Source: Oscheius tipulae
Lineage: Eukaryota; Nematoda; Chromadorea; Rhabditida; Rhabditidae
Reading direction: 5' to 3'
Length of the DNA: 64,000 bases
Assembly (NCBI GenBank): GCA_037178975.1
Contig: JASJZH010000003.1
Coordinates: forward strand, 2,542,001 to 2,606,000
The translations under genes and the position numbers were made by a program. Positions 53,401 through 61,107 of the stretch are shown here, one piece after another (within the stretch, counting starts at the first letter, position 1; each line of letters begins with the position of its first letter). A model generated the notes under the pieces. That model saw only the letters and a program-made list of their open reading frames with translations. It was not told the DNA's origin and did no database searches.

Positions 53401-54878
53401 AATTCCTTATCGCCGAGTCGTAAAATTGCTTCTCTTCCGGGGGTCCAAAACTACAAATTGTTTTTACAGACATCAGGAGGAAGACTATGTCGTTGCTGCA
53501 TCTCACTCGGGGATCATACTGTGCATGAATCACACAAAACAGAAACTGGCCTGGAAGCACCATCTGGAAGGCAGAAGGCTCGAGGCTTCTCCGACTCTCT
53601 GCGGTGAAAAGGTTGTGATCGGTTAGTTCTCATTCTCTTCCGAGGAGTCCAAAGTTTGCCAGGCAGCTATGACGGACATCTCCTCGTTTTCGACAGGCTG
53701 ACAGGGGAGAGCCTCGAGGGAATTTACTTCAAGAGCTGCTCAGTACGTGGAGAAGCTGCTTGTGTCCATGATGTCCTCTTTGTCGTCACCTACACCCAAG
53801 AAAAGGAATCGCCCGGAGCTATCAACATGGTAAGAGGATTTTTCACTGAAGGCTTCCATTGCACTTTTCTGAACGAAAACAGGATTTTACTGCCTGGTCG
53901 TGTTTAGCAAACTTGTAAATCAGATTGAGAGCTACAAGTTTGTAAAACATAGCTAAGCTGGAAAGTGGGTTGGATTGGAAAAAGTGGCTCAAAGACACCT
54001 ATTGGCTGACACATAACAAGCTCAACAAAGTAGAAATGGACCGATGAGAGGTCACCTCATATTCCCCTGAAACCTGGAGCAAAGAAAAATGTTTCAGTTC
54101 CGTCTCCGTGACCGTCATCTGCTGTCCCTGCCTGTAGCTGCCGGAAGCACAGCCTGCCCCCAGATTCACGACTCGATCCTCTACGTGACCACCATCAAAG
54201 GGACTATCGAAACCTTCCGATTCGTCAGTTTTTCTCCGCATCCCTTTTCTAACCACCAGATTTAGACTATAGAGGATGAAATGTCTCTCACTCCGATCTG
54301 GAAGTCGTCCCAGCTCAAAGCCATCTTTTCTCCTGTCTGTCTCGACAGAGACGTGCTCATCGCTACCTCGGCTGACGGTCAAATTGGTCAATTCAACAAA
54401 TCTGACGGTCAAATGGTATGTGCCCTCTTTATTCCTCCAATCAAAAACATTTAGAAGACGTCAGTCAGCCTCGGAGAGGCCTTCTTCTCATCCGTTTTGT
54501 CGACTTCCGACGCCTATTTGGCAGCCTCCCAGAAGGGAAATGTCTTCGTGCTTGACAAGACGAGTCTCGCACCCCAGAGAAAGTTCTCCTTCCCGCAATG
54601 CTCCTTCGTCAAGACCGCAGTTCTTCTGTCTGGCAAGATCCTGGTCCTTCTGAGCAAAGACGGCCGTCTTCTGAAGACCACTCTTGACTCATTCTTGTAT
54701 GTTTTCCCCTACTGTCCTAATAGCTTTGCTGTTTAGGGAGGAGGCTCCGTTCAGTTGTCCCAGCTACAAGATCGGAACTGCCGAAATCTTCCTCGAGCCC
54801 AGATTCACAGCTGATGCCTTGATCATTGGTTGCCGGGACGATTATCTTCGTGCCTTCCCTCTATCAGATCTCATTTGA
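39606..54878 (+). CDS. AASDH/ACSF4-type protein: adenylation, carrier, beta-propeller, 871 aa
   Basis: Eighteen exons join in phase: 39606-39689, 39728-39819, 39863-39953, 39991-40139, 40322-40419, 40459-40643, 40798-40916, 40955-41144, 41311-41554, 41593-41730, 53093-53236, 53276-53378, 53470-53621, 53663-53829, 54098-54223, 54266-54415, 54455-54696 and 54737-54878. The adenylation domain shows TSGSTGKPK (~114), YGVSE (~256), TGDW (~316), GRLDN and the catalytic-type lysine in NNGKVN (~419). The carrier domain reads GVKSLTAAELAILLGG with the phosphopantetheine Ser near 467. Residues ~510-871 are PQQ/WD-like blades (AASHSGIILCMNH, VVIGSYDGHLLVFD, LIATSADGQIGQF). This is the layout of animal AASDH (U26/ACSF4), an NRPS-like enzyme of uncertain substrate. 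The start in exon 1 is less certain. Intron 10 is 11.36 kb and splits the carrier site. AATAAA follows at about 54907. Confidence 0.85.
40676..40746 (-). tRNA. tRNA-Gly (GCC)
   Basis: The 71-nt minus-strand sequence begins GCATCGGTGGTTCAGTGGTA and ends GTTCGATTCCCGGCCGATGC plus the discriminator base A. It folds into a full cloverleaf with anticodon GCC and intact A-box and B-box. It lies inside intron 6 of the AASDH-type gene on the opposite strand. It is a canonical, functional-looking tRNA gene. Confidence 0.97.
42860..43100 (-). CDS. Small Glu/Arg coiled-coil protein A, 66 aa
   Basis: Exons are 43077-43100 and 42860-43036 (40-nt intron, phase 0). A short first exon encodes MANREDNS. The second encodes one continuous charged helix (EEERERRNREKEEEQRLKEL, then EKRRLEREEARLAAELERL) ending SNRDSRSG. 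The heptad-like spacing of Leu within Glu/Arg runs predicts a coiled coil or a stable single helix. No domain or signal peptide is seen. The start of exon 2 is identical to that of gene B, showing local duplication. It is one of five related genes in the giant intron. Confidence 0.6.
43881..44471 (-). pseudogene. Coiled-coil paralogue B, frameshifted near its 5' end
   Basis: Minus-strand exons are 44140-44471, 44055-44096 and 43881-44015, joined in phase 0. The first begins exactly like exon 2 of gene A (EEERERRNREKEEEQR), but about 7 bases are missing after this point relative to A, so the following coiled-coil frame (TLEREEARLVREEERERE and on to RAKQEKDRCINENLKAV) is shifted. The 3' exons read EVRRQREILQQYQNVLNIQR and RRLREALAVLIERR. 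No ATG exon was found, although a TATA-like box lies upstream at about 44568. It is either a pseudogene or uses an unseen start. Confidence 0.45.
45098..45516 (-). CDS. Glu/Arg coiled-coil protein C, 115 aa
   Basis: Exons are 45508-45516 (MPK), 45411-45473 and 45098-45373, all phase 0. The short N-terminus (NLDLNHNETKRPDEQEKT) is followed by about 85 residues of charged helix (LEEDRARRKLQKEEDRKRRE, ERQLREQQKEDERRLREQQR) ending EVCGFQ. AATAAA overlaps the stop region. A competing upstream ATG (MKAPVFLLSM) ends at once in a stop, so MPK was chosen. A GATA-type palindrome lies just upstream. Confidence 0.55.
45563..45588. promoter_or_regulatory. Perfect GATA palindrome upstream of coiled-coil gene C
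   Basis: GCGAGATAA, an 8-nt loop, then TTATCTCGC. The two inverted AGATAA sites match GATA-factor binding sequences (intestinal ELT factors in nematodes use TGATAA). It lies about 50-70 bases before the gene C start codon, so a promoter role is plausible but inferred. Confidence 0.4.
45784..45855 (+). repeat. tRNA-like relic
   Basis: CCGCTGAGTGAACGGAGCAG followed at T-arm distance by GACCCGGGTTCGATACAC. The stems are imperfect, so it is a decayed tRNA or tRNA-derived repeat. Confidence 0.3.
45931..46611 (-). CDS. Glu/Arg coiled-coil protein D with duplicated exon pair, 158 aa
   Basis: Minus-strand exons are 46588-46611, 46475-46552, 46312-46419, 46230-46274, 46076-46189 and 45931-46038. Exons 3+4 and 5+6 are tandem copies: LRRDYREEERNRRERERRLQ then LEEQRRRMEEEERR, and the same again. 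The product is one long charged helix with the N-terminus MDSPLPGQDNASSNEEQL and the tail VQAIEAVKAAGVQEEIKRDE. The intron between exons 2 and 3 needs a GC donor (AAG/GCAAAG) or another donor/acceptor choice, so that junction is the weak point. Confidence 0.5.
46620..47800. other. Non-coding stretch between coiled-coil genes D and E
   Basis: No exon could be supported. It contains flanking and promoter sequence of gene D and the 3' flank of gene E. Confidence 0.3.
47813..48334 (-). CDS. Glu/Arg coiled-coil protein E, 107 aa
   Basis: Exons are 48275-48334 and 47813-48076 (phase 0, intron 198 nt). The first exon encodes MMFDEDKEASFYTFGGLGRE. The second is a charged helix with an internal repeat (ERRYIRELERQRREEE and ERRYIRELERQKREEE) ending EMDGR. 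The intron contains a tRNA-like relic. The gene plan, a short first exon plus one coiled-coil exon, matches gene A. Confidence 0.55.
48165..48225 (-). repeat. tRNA-like relic
   Basis: On the minus strand CAGTTCAGTTGTCTGTCC is followed by GGACTGGGTTCGACTC, with D-arm and T-arm spacing. Stem pairing is incomplete. It lies in the intron of coiled-coil gene E. Confidence 0.3.
48340..51385. other. Non-coding part of the giant intron
   Basis: No gene can be supported, although several open frames of 60-146 codons occur on both strands without starts, acceptors or recognisable sequence. The CT microsatellite lies at 50365-50434. Confidence 0.3.
50365..50434. repeat. (CT)35 microsatellite
   Basis: An uninterrupted run of 35 CT units, the longest simple repeat in the window, inside intron 10 of the AASDH-type gene. 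Confidence 0.98.
51390..52052 (-). CDS. Single-exon membrane protein, 220 aa, unrecognised
   Basis: One uninterrupted frame of 220 codons from an ATG. Residues ~85-107 form a single hydrophobic membrane span (MSFLLAFVLLYLVDLAVQWL region). The N-terminal ~80 residues are Pro/Val-rich and the C-terminal ~110 residues are acidic and end in an aromatic, strand-like segment (FEYIAPLEPVHNGQYVIAL, YNFILQ). No signal peptide or known domain is evident. The GC content is higher than its surroundings, and the lack of introns is unusual here. An AATAAA-like site lies near 51370-51375. It is nested antisense inside the giant intron. Confidence 0.6.
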   Translation of the reverse strand: MLSLVLDMLPRNRLRYLLVCPKPKPSVFTPVAISSPIDYLVVHPIHEESSVVWDSLYSATMSFLLAFVLLYLVDLAVQWLHSVYKPEETVDAASTASSFSLTTTVVPDVVPRIVMNTPKSVALPGEGREAAGASSCSVESVYMPDEAPLERTVCSSEQLDGMLHLDSEALVRFVSLEPAGITGSFFGFEYIAPLEPVHNGQYVIALTLPSGHHTYNFILQ

Positions 54879-55042
54879 AAACTGTCATTCAAATACGTGT
54901 AGTATAATAAAGTTTTTTTTTTCCGGTTTTAGAGTCTCATTGAACTGTAAAAGACTCTCCAGATCCATAACCAGTCAAATATTGACCGAGCTCTTTTAGA
55001 AGTCCATTGTCCATCCCTGTTGGTTCATGATAATCAGCCTCC

Positions 55043-55049
55043 TATAAAA
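55043..55049 (+). promoter_or_regulatory. TATA box of Cys-rich peptide gene, copy 2
   Basis: TATAAAA 30 bases before the ATG, as in copy 1, within the conserved leader CTTTCCTCTGACCATCAAG. Confidence 0.55.
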
Positions 55050-55078
55050 TACCTCCTCTCTTTCCTCTGACCATCAAG

Positions 55079-55376
55079 ATGCGTTCCCTCGTCCTCTTCT
55101 TCTTCCTCGCTCTCGTCTTTGCTATCTCCGCCGAAGAGAAGGACCCAGTCGTCCAGGAAGACCATCCTTCAGGAGTCGACTCGGCTCTGGTGGCTCATGT
55201 CCAAGAGACGGGACTGGAGAGAGTAATGAGAGTCAAGAGATATTGCGGTTGCTGCGGAGGTATGAACTTGAGTGCTTTCAGAGTATTCCTGTTTAGGATG
55301 CTGTGGCTGTGGATGCATGTGTGTCACTGCTGATCCAGCCGCAACTGGATGTCCCTGTATGGGCTGCTGTGGGTAA
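55079..55376 (+). CDS. Precursor of a secreted 12-Cys peptide, copy 2, 86 aa
   Basis: Exons are 55079-55259 and 55297-55376. The protein is identical to that at 27392-27689, with the same signal peptide, VMRVKR processing site and 32-residue 12-Cys peptide. Intron and leader are also conserved; a few base changes upstream (for example in the segment after the TATA box) distinguish the copies. The 3' flank carries AATAAATC. Identical products on opposite strands suggest recent duplication or gene conversion. Confidence 0.85.
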
Positions 55377-55683
55377 CTCTGCCTAGTGTTTGATTGGTGT
55401 CTTACAATAAATCTATCTATCTGACACTAAGTACTGGTCAGGAGAGGAACAAAAACACGGACAGTGGTAAAGACTAAGGAACAGTTACAGTAGAACAGAG
55501 TACAGAGAACGAACGATCAGGCTGGCCATAGGGATATTTGTCGAATGACTGCCTTTTGGAACTTGCTGGGACACTACACAGAAGAGGGACAAGAGTAACG
55601 TGTTGTGGCGCATTAATACAGCTTTTCGGAACTCTTGCTTCAATCTACAGTTCAGAGACAAGAGCCTCTGAACCGTCAAGATC

Positions 55684-56452
55684 TAACTTTGCAAACTTTC
55701 TTTCGAAATATTGCAAAAACAACTCTAATTACCTCCAAGTTCGACTATACAATGTGTCAAGAAAGTATAGATACCACTGCAATTTTACCCGTTTGAATGA
55801 TCCTTTACGTTTTCAAAGTTTGTGAGCATGTCAGTTCGATAGAAGACGACAGAAAACCTCCATAAAAACTTTAACATTGAGCATTTACTGTTTGGTGGCG
55901 CGATTCGAGGCGGAAGTTCAAAATCCTCTGTCAAGAAAGTATAGATACTCTCTCAAAACCCTAAGTATCTTGTTTCAAAAATGGCTAATATTGTGGACAA
56001 AAACTCAAAATGGATCCATCAATATAGCTGCATCATCCAAACGTCAAAAAAAGTTTGGTTTCGAGCACTTTGAAAAAAGTCATTTTGTACTGAAAATCGT
56101 GATTACCTCGGTCTATAATCGATTGCTCCGTGGGATTTCAAGCAATCGACTCCAAAATTTTGTGGAAGATTCGTGATATTATAAGTGACAAAGGCCCAGT
56201 ACTTAGTTCTTCAAAATGTTAAATCCCTTCCCTCTATACACGTTCGAATATTGAGATCACATTTTCAATACTAATTTTGACTTGATACGAGTCCGCAAAA
56301 ATAAAACATCTGTAGCAGAATGGTTTTGCCTCTGAGCAAGACCATTCTGCTATGTCAAGACGGGCTTCGAGGGAGCCCAACCTGCCGGATCCATCACTAT
56401 CCCCCTCTCTACTGCCTAGACTCCAATAAAAATTTCTGGGCGTAGTCTTGTT
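55684..56452 (+). pseudogene. SSP gene destroyed by a ~600-bp insertion
   Basis: The SSP promoter is present at 55684-55750 (CTCTAATTACCTCCAAGTTC), then unrelated sequence starts at GTCAAGAAAGTATAGATAC. The SSP C-terminal codons reappear at 56354-56410 (FEGAQPAGSITIPLS with the last residues changed), followed by the 3' UTR and the AATAAAAA site. The whole N-terminal and central coding region is missing, so no protein can be made. The inserted segment repeats GTCAAGAAAGTATAGATAC at 55929. Confidence 0.75.
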
Positions 56453-56699
56453 CCTTATTATGTTCCTTCCTCTGGTAGCTGCTGCTTCATTTCGAACAAC
56501 TTCCTGATGTCTTCGCTGTCTCCTTGGAAACTAGCTTCTTCTTGTCCTCTTCCTTTGTAGCACTGCTGGCTGCCTAAATGGACCAAAGGTTTGCCTGATG
56601 ATGTCCTGCCTTGGTTCGGAAATCAGCAGCTAGGTTGCAGTGTCGCAAACGGAAGGATGAAACACAAGAACCGAGGGCCAGAGACAAGCAAACTGTCTA

Positions 56700-58430
56700 C
56701 TTGAACTCATGGACAAATATATGACGTCTTCTGGAATTTAGAGAGTGTTCTATGCTTTGAGGAACTACAACCCCATGTCTCAGTTACTAGAACTCATACT
56801 TAGAGGAGGCAGTTCTCTCGATTACAGTTTGACTGCTCCCCCAGACGTGCAATATGGTTAGAAAAGTTCCATACCCTCCCCAATTCAAAGTTCCTTTTTC
56901 TAAGAAAAACAGTTTTTCCCAGCCACTTGGTTCTGCTTTCTAGGGCACAACTCCCGGATAGGACTCTTTTGTGCTCCCTTTTATCAGGAACGAGGCTGCC
57001 TGTCGCCCATCGACACATTGTTCCCCTGCCTTTCGAACATCCCAATAGCTGGCGGGAAAATCTCTACAGTCTTATCTTTTCCCGAACTTTGTCATCTACA
57101 TATATACAGAACTCTTTCTGTTATCTCACATCCTTTTGCCATAGAAAGTTCCCATCAACAACCAACCGATTCCTCTCTAAAACCTCATTTGCCTTTCAAA
57201 ACAGCAGCACAGTCCGTACACAGACTGCGTGGGCATGGCTGTTCCTTTCTCTTGCTCCAAACTTACCTGATGAGAAAGGTCTCTTCGACCCTTTACGTCA
57301 TCAGTCGTAACCAGACTCTGTAGCAGATAGCAGCCATTTGTAAGCAGTTGTCTCTTGTCCCTGTTGTGGGTTGTTTCTAGTAGAAAATCAGGCCATAACG
57401 GTCCGTTTAGGAGAGATTATGATCGTAAACATAAACAGTTCTGAACCACAAGCTGCTTGTCATTTTGAGGTAAATACTTGCAAACAGTTTATCTACTTTT
57501 TACCCTTTGCTCGTCAGAAACGGTGCGAGTTATGCGACCACGGCGCACGTGGCCTCTCGAGTGCATAAGCCCTCAAAATATTTGATTGATCCCTAACCTC
57601 CAGAAGATAGGCTCTTTTTTGTTGACCCAACCTTCCTCTCTCTTCTCCAAGTTTGTTTGTACTGTAGCCTGCAGCTGCATGACTATCTGACCATTCCCAT
57701 CTCACGAGAACTTCCGACCGACTTCATCTGACCATATATACTTCAAGTAAGTCTGATCAAGTTTTATGAACTGGGCAGGGCCGTCTTTCTGTCCGAACTT
57801 ATCGCTGAACTTTCCGCCGAGATAAGAGCCACATTCTTTAGACGTGTGCACATGTTTATGGCTGATGACGGAATGAGACCCGCTGCCTTTTCCGAATCGC
57901 TTTTGCAACAAGCATATAGATCTTTGTCCCTTTGATAAAGGCTGCCTTTTAGTAACATTTCTTTCTCTCTCATGGGTTCCCTGACGTTTTCTCGTCTTTC
58001 CCGGCCTTTTCTGTTTCCATTTGGAGGAGGGTGCACGACTGTCCAATGGAACCTTTGACTTTCCGATCCCTTCTTTTGGGTCCAAGGCTTGATTTTTAAC
58101 TGTATGATGATCTACAAAGTTGTAGAACAGAACAAAATCTACAGCTTAGCAAGGTGTCAAAAAGTTGAAAAACTTCATTGTACGCTGAAAAGTGGCTGTA
58201 AAGTTGCATGTATCACACGACTGTCTTGGTTTTCCCGAAACCCCGGGATGTCCCTGGACAATTCAACCCAGACAACTTTGACCCTGTGAGCCATTTCTGT
58301 CCTGTAAGTGATGCCGCTCTTAGTCTTGGTCCCAGTTCAAGAGCCTATTATAACCGTGCAAACAGAGCCAAAACCCGCATTATGTTTCTTCTCTCCTGTG
58401 CTATATATCCCCAGTCCAAAATTTGGATTC
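56700..58430. other. Intergenic stretch upstream of the serpentine receptor
   Basis: No gene can be supported. A 127-codon minus-strand frame at 57702-58085 is basic and Lys-rich but has no ATG or splice context. A word of the TCTACAAAGTTGTAGAAC type lies at about 58110. Confidence 0.3.
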
Positions 58431-58433
58431 AGA

Positions 58434-60647
58434 ATGAATGCAACCGGTATCGCCCTGGGTATAGAATACGTGTCGACAGCACTCTCGCTCTTCTGCCTCC
58501 CAATTAACATAATATTTGTCTACGTCGTCATACAGGAAAGGTGAGTCAGAAATTCGCGCAAAGTCGTTCGGAGAGAGAGCAGAGGCGGGGAGACGTATAA
58601 CGACCTCTAAAGACCAAGCCGATAAGATTAGAAGACGGGAGCCGGCAAAAATAGAAGTAGCACTGGGGACATCAGGACTAGAAAGGGAGGTAGAAAAACT
58701 GAAACAGTTCCAAACCACGGATACTTTAGGCTGTGAACTGAAAGTGCGCCACTTCTAACTAACTTATCGAGTAGGCCATGGCACTTTCGAGCTTTGTGAT
58801 ATTGTGCAAAGTTGTAAAACAGATGTTTTGAGCCAATAGACTATACTTTCACAGGTCATTTTACATTACATTAGCTGTTGTAATCCAATTTACAGATTAC
58901 TCAAAGATATAAAGATCATTAGAGCATTGAAGCCCCCAGTGTTTTGTGTTAGTTCGTTGCAAAGAGAATTGGTTTGCATCCAGTATCTGGAAGAAGCTTA
59001 TAACTTCTGACCAACACTCAAATTCTAGACCCCCTAGCAATCAAAATAAAAGTTTCAGGCAGCATACTCCCTTCAACACGCCCTTCTTCCGTCTCTGTAT
59101 ACATTTGTCTCTAGCCGATATTCTCTGCTGTATTTTCATCACCTTGTTCTTCAAATTTCCCATGTTTGGCATATTTCCAGCGAGTTTCTATCGCGAGAAT
59201 TGGTCAGCCATTCCGCTGGTCGGAATGAACTATCTCGGCCACGCTCAGGCAATGGGCATAATATTCATCGCCGTCAATCGGTAGGAGATTCTTTGAAATT
59301 TGAGGATTGGTATGTCTCAGATTTACCGCCGTTCACTTCCCGATCAGACACAAACAGAACTGGTGGACGCCAAGAGTCACGACTGTTCTACTGGTACTGC
59401 AATGGACTATCCCTGTACTCACTATTCTACCTCTATTTTTTTCGAGATTCCAATTCGTCTTTAACAACAGTTCCGTGATTTTCACGGCGTCGGATTCGAA
59501 CTTTCATAAGGTGAGTCGCGGGAGCTACCCCGGGAACAAAACAGTAATAGTGGCCGTTCTGAGTCAGGATCAGTTTCCTGTCTGACAATGTTCTACAAAG
59601 TCTGTTGGTTCTAGCTACAACTTTCTGTAACATACCGATTTTTACTGTCATGGTTGGCATTGTTGTAGAACATCCCGATGCTGGACACTAGAAGACAATC
59701 TCCCAGTACAGTCTACTTCGCGATATTATAGAGATGATCCAATGTTCCACTACTGTTGAGCACGGTTGAGCATGTACTGTAGACTGTACTGAGAGAGCCT
59801 CTTCTGGTTCCCGTCTCTTATATTAGATATTAGGCTTGAAGCATCAACGAGACTAGAACAAATAGTTCCTACCAACCTTTGCTTAGTTTTTCGACTGCCT
59901 TTTGTCATCCTGCGGAAGCTCAAAGTTCTATGGCTTCTGAATGACAACTTTTTGAGTTGTGGTTCGATTTTATTTTAGTTCCCTGAAATATCGACTCTTC
60001 CATAAGAAAACTAGAAAGAAGCTCAACTCCGATAACAGAACCCCTCTCTTCAGATCTACTTCCTCGGTCTGGCCTTGCTGGACGGTGTCGTGATCAACAT
60101 CATCGTTTCCGTCCTTTACATAGCCATCTTTATTCGAGTACAGACTCGAGTGAATGTGAAGAATCCCGGCCAGGTTGGGCTACGACTCGCGCTCTCGGCT
60201 TTCATCATCTTCGTCAGTTATCTTTGTCTAGGAGTGAGTTCTTATCATTACGTGCAAATCTTGCAAAATGAACATGACGTCATGGCTCGATCTGCGATCC
60301 ACAAGAGGAAGTTTTGAGTTAACCCCCTTGACTAATCGGATTCCACCGTCACTGGTCTCTGCCCTCTCAAAAATCCGCTTATTTTTCAGATTTTTTCGGT
60401 TCTCTCGGCTATCGCCCCGCCTCCGGATGCCTGGATGTACCGTACCCTTTGGTTCGTGGTGAACGACGTTTTGTGTGCCTCGAATGCTCCAGTTCTCTTG
60501 GCTCTGAACAGTCCTGTCCGACAGGTACGATTGGCCGGTAGTCGAGAGAGGAAAACCCCGATTTAGGTCTTTTTGAGAAGGATAGGAATGAATGCGAAGA
60601 GCATCGGGAACAAGGGAGCACTGCTGGCTCCGTCTACTCACGTGTAG
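58434..60647 (+). CDS. Serpentine chemoreceptor, SRV class, 304 aa
   Basis: Exons are 58434-58540, 59059-59280, 59321-59510, 60054-60233, 60390-60524 and 60567-60647, all in phase. Seven hydrophobic spans can be counted. Class-typical segments are FRLCIHLSLADILCCIF, FKFPMFGIFPASFYRENWS, YLGHAQAMGIIFIAVNR, HFPIRHKQNWW, FTASDSNFHK, LALSAFIIFVSYLCLG and APPPDAWMYRTLWFVVND. The wording matches the nematode srv chemoreceptor family of 7TM proteins. Receptors of this type sit in sensory cilia and detect environmental chemicals; the ligand is unknown. The first intron (518 nt) and third intron (543 nt) are long. The C-terminal tail is short (about 25 residues). Confidence 0.85.
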
Positions 60648-61107
60648 ATGACCTACTTCAAACCTAGGACTAAGAAAATGGCTCACAAATTTGCAATGAT
60701 CTCGCTGTTGTAATGGTTCTAATTTGGTGCTGATTGGATTAAAATGAAAGATGACTGACACAATTTTTTGCTCGACAGACAACTATAACGAACAAAGATT
60801 ATTTCTTCTTTAGCTTATAACGCGTTTGCACAAGGTTACTGAAACGAGTAGGCGGATAACAACAAAAATGCTTGAGAATCTCACAAGAGACGAATAAGTG
60901 GCGGATTGAAATGCCGCAAAAAAGTTGGTGCGCAATGAAACTACAGTACACCGACATATTGCCCCTTTATATTTCTGCTTTTTCTCCATCTTTTTCCCAT
61001 CGCATTTCACTATTTCTCATAGTGTGAAACGGCTAAAATTGACTCGATATAATTTGAGGGAATCCTTATAAACAACGAATACGATCTCATTGTTTGCAGG
61101 CGTCGGA

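Larger units (their letters stand above)
54990..56690. repeat. Inverted duplication block, right copy
   Basis: Reverse-complement counterpart of 26050-27760. From left to right it has the Cys-rich peptide gene, spacer (55480-55600), SSP promoter fragment, an unrelated insertion, the SSP 3' end and the terminal segment (56570-56690). Gene order is conserved, so the two blocks come from a single duplication. Confidence 0.8.

Noticed and set aside
57702..58085. 127-codon basic minus-strand frame
   Set aside because: It starts at a non-ATG codon, a second frame over the same DNA looks equally good, and no splice partner or homology was seen.
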